A stretch of 64,000 bases of DNA from Cinclus cinclus. Its lineage: Eukaryota; Chordata; Aves; Passeriformes; Cinclidae. Both the position numbers and the translations under genes were made by a program. The DNA lies in NCBI RefSeq assembly GCF_963662255.1, contig NC_085046.1, forward strand, positions 101,201,324 through 101,265,323. Reading direction: 5' to 3'. Shown piece after piece: positions 62,670-64,000 of the stretch (position 1 is its first letter; each line of letters starts with the position of its first letter). The notes beneath the pieces were generated by a model. It saw only the letters and a program-made list of their open reading frames with translations, did no database searches and was not told where the DNA came from.

Positions 62670-64000
62670 CTCTATGGACCCTGGATCTACTTTGACAATT
62701 TCTCCTGTGCTGTTGTCATTGCTAAGATTTGGTGGGCTGTGTGAAGATAGCCTTCTCTCTTCCTTTAAGGCATGCTCCAAAAGTTTCTTATTCAAGATCC
62801 TGGCAGCATTTTCTGTGAGCGTGTACCCTGGAGGAGCAGATAAGTCCTGCCTAATACTTGTCACCTCAGTTCCTTCTTCCTTTTGTGTCTCTGTCCCCAG
62901 CCGGAGAGGACTGGGTGATCTGCCACGGGCATTTGTACATGGCTCCTGCAATGTGCCCAGTTCTGGTCTGGGTTCTGCTGACCTGGACCGGCTGCCAGAT
63001 CTGGGGCATTTTTGGAAGGTCTCATGAAAGATGGGGCTATGATCAATGATGTTGAACAAACTGGACAGGCCATCATTGATAGTGGTGTGGACAGGACTCT
63101 CCCTTGTGGTAGTTGATCGAGCCCAAGCAGACTCGCTGAATCCTTTCTGAGGTGTGCCAGGCAAAGTCCGGTTATTCGGCTGGTCTGATTTGGGAAGGAC
63201 TTTTCTTTGCAGCTTTGGAGAGCCGTATTTGGGGGAGCAGCATGTGCGTTCAAACTTAGCCTGGACCTTTTCAATGACGGGGGTCACCTGCCTGCTTCTT
63301 AGGCTTCTGGATGGCGAAGAGACAGGCGTGGACCCCCCCTTTGGTGTCAGACACTTGTGTGGACTGCTGGTGATACTGCGCAGGGTTTCTGTCTGCAAGC
63401 CGACACTGATGGTCTGGGTGGTCTGTGTCCCTGTCGTTCTCACGCCGTTGGTTTGGCACGCCATGTCCTTAAACTGAGGCTCTGTGGAATTGGAGCGTAT
63501 TGCGTTCCGGACAGAGAAAGCGACCTCCTTCATGTCATCACTCATGTTCTTGGACATCTCCAAGCTGTGCAAGGGTGAGGCAAAACCCACAGTAGTGCAA
63601 ATAGGACGTTCAATGGGATGAAGACCGTTCTCCAGAAAATCTTTATGATGTTTGGCCAGGTCACAAGACCACCTTCCAAACATATCTGAGGAAGCACCTT
63701 TTGTCTCAGTGACGTTCCCCATAGCTTTGGTCACAGAAAACAGGAAGTCTGGCTCAGCCTGGCTTTTCCCTTCACTGCCAGCTATCACTGAGTTATCAAA
63801 CCTACGGACAACTGGTGGGCTGTGGAATACCCGAACTCCCATTTTGTCAGTTACACTGTGACTCCTCATTGGCTGCTTCTGGCAGTGCTCTGGGCTGGTC
63901 ATGGTGTTGGTGGTCATAGTGACACTGGTGGTGAGGTACCATGAGGATGCCTGGAACGGATCTGAAGAAGTATCATTCCCAGCTTTTCCAATTTCTGTCC
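62670..64000 (-). CDS. MTCL1: MTCL1 penultimate coding exon, partial (5' end beyond the window)
   Basis: This exon encodes part of the C-terminal third of microtubule crosslinking factor 1, a large coiled-coil cytoplasmic protein that binds, bundles and stabilises microtubules and works with the polarity kinase PAR-1 and the Golgi/centrosomal arrays (family knowledge). The frame is open from the window edge, adding 27 codons upstream of the first in-window Met at 63917, and reads to a GAG|GTAATG donor, so the exon ends at 62670. Counting from that Met, I see a QT-rich segment (residues 153-177), a Lys/Arg/Ser/Pro-rich basic stretch (about 185-245) matching the C-terminal microtubule-binding region, an SRSRS/SPSP-rich low-complexity part (305-340), and a likely helix with [10 protein letters not shown] followed by [11 protein letters not shown] (361-389). 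I recognised it by close similarity to the remembered mammalian MTCL1 C terminus. The 16 codons after residue 416 are intron read-through. The true 5' splice boundary is not visible. The paralogues MTCL2/SOGA1 and MTCL3/SOGA3 are less likely. Confidence 0.95.

Overview
The window looks like vertebrate nuclear DNA, most likely from a bird. It is AT-rich, has no operon structure, carries many microsatellites, and holds three decayed CR1 LINE 3' ends, the dominant avian retroposon. Turtles and crocodilians also carry CR1, so the class-level call is an inference.

The only gene I can support is the 3' end of MTCL1 (microtubule crosslinking factor 1, also called SOGA2/KIAA0802), on the minus strand at the right end. 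A large coding exon runs from beyond the window edge (64000) down to 62670. A 6.6-kb intron follows (62669-56084), then the terminal coding exon (56083-55874) and a 3' UTR of about 1 kb that probably ends near 54830. The exon junction is clean: a GAG|GTAATG donor and an AAG|GAA acceptor, phase 0. Together the two exons encode about 512 C-terminal residues, including the basic microtubule-binding region and a striking run of QT motifs.

Everything left of about 54.8 kb is noncoding as far as I can see, and would be the intergenic region 3' of MTCL1. In mammals the next gene there is NDUFV2, which I do not see. Notable structures are: a compound (CTAT/CTGT) tract (502-621); a minisatellite of eight 64-bp units (5908-6419) abutting a short CpG-dense patch (6420-6560); a (CA)n tract (6965-7038); a 67-bp sequence present twice in direct orientation (4261-4327 and 10564-10630); CR1 fragments (19718-20115, 23436-23508, 36344-36550); a long (CA)n (28496-28625); 31 perfect copies of GGAGA (30581-30735); a (GACA)n tract (48535-48604); and several perfect inverted repeats able to form hairpins.

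The long open frames at 5566-6729 on both strands are by-products of the minisatellite, whose unit length is not a multiple of three and which contains no stop codons. I found no sign of an undescribed multi-gene system. The most interesting leads are the QT-motif array in MTCL1, the homogenised G-rich minisatellite with its CpG-dense flank, and the hairpin at 48680-48713.
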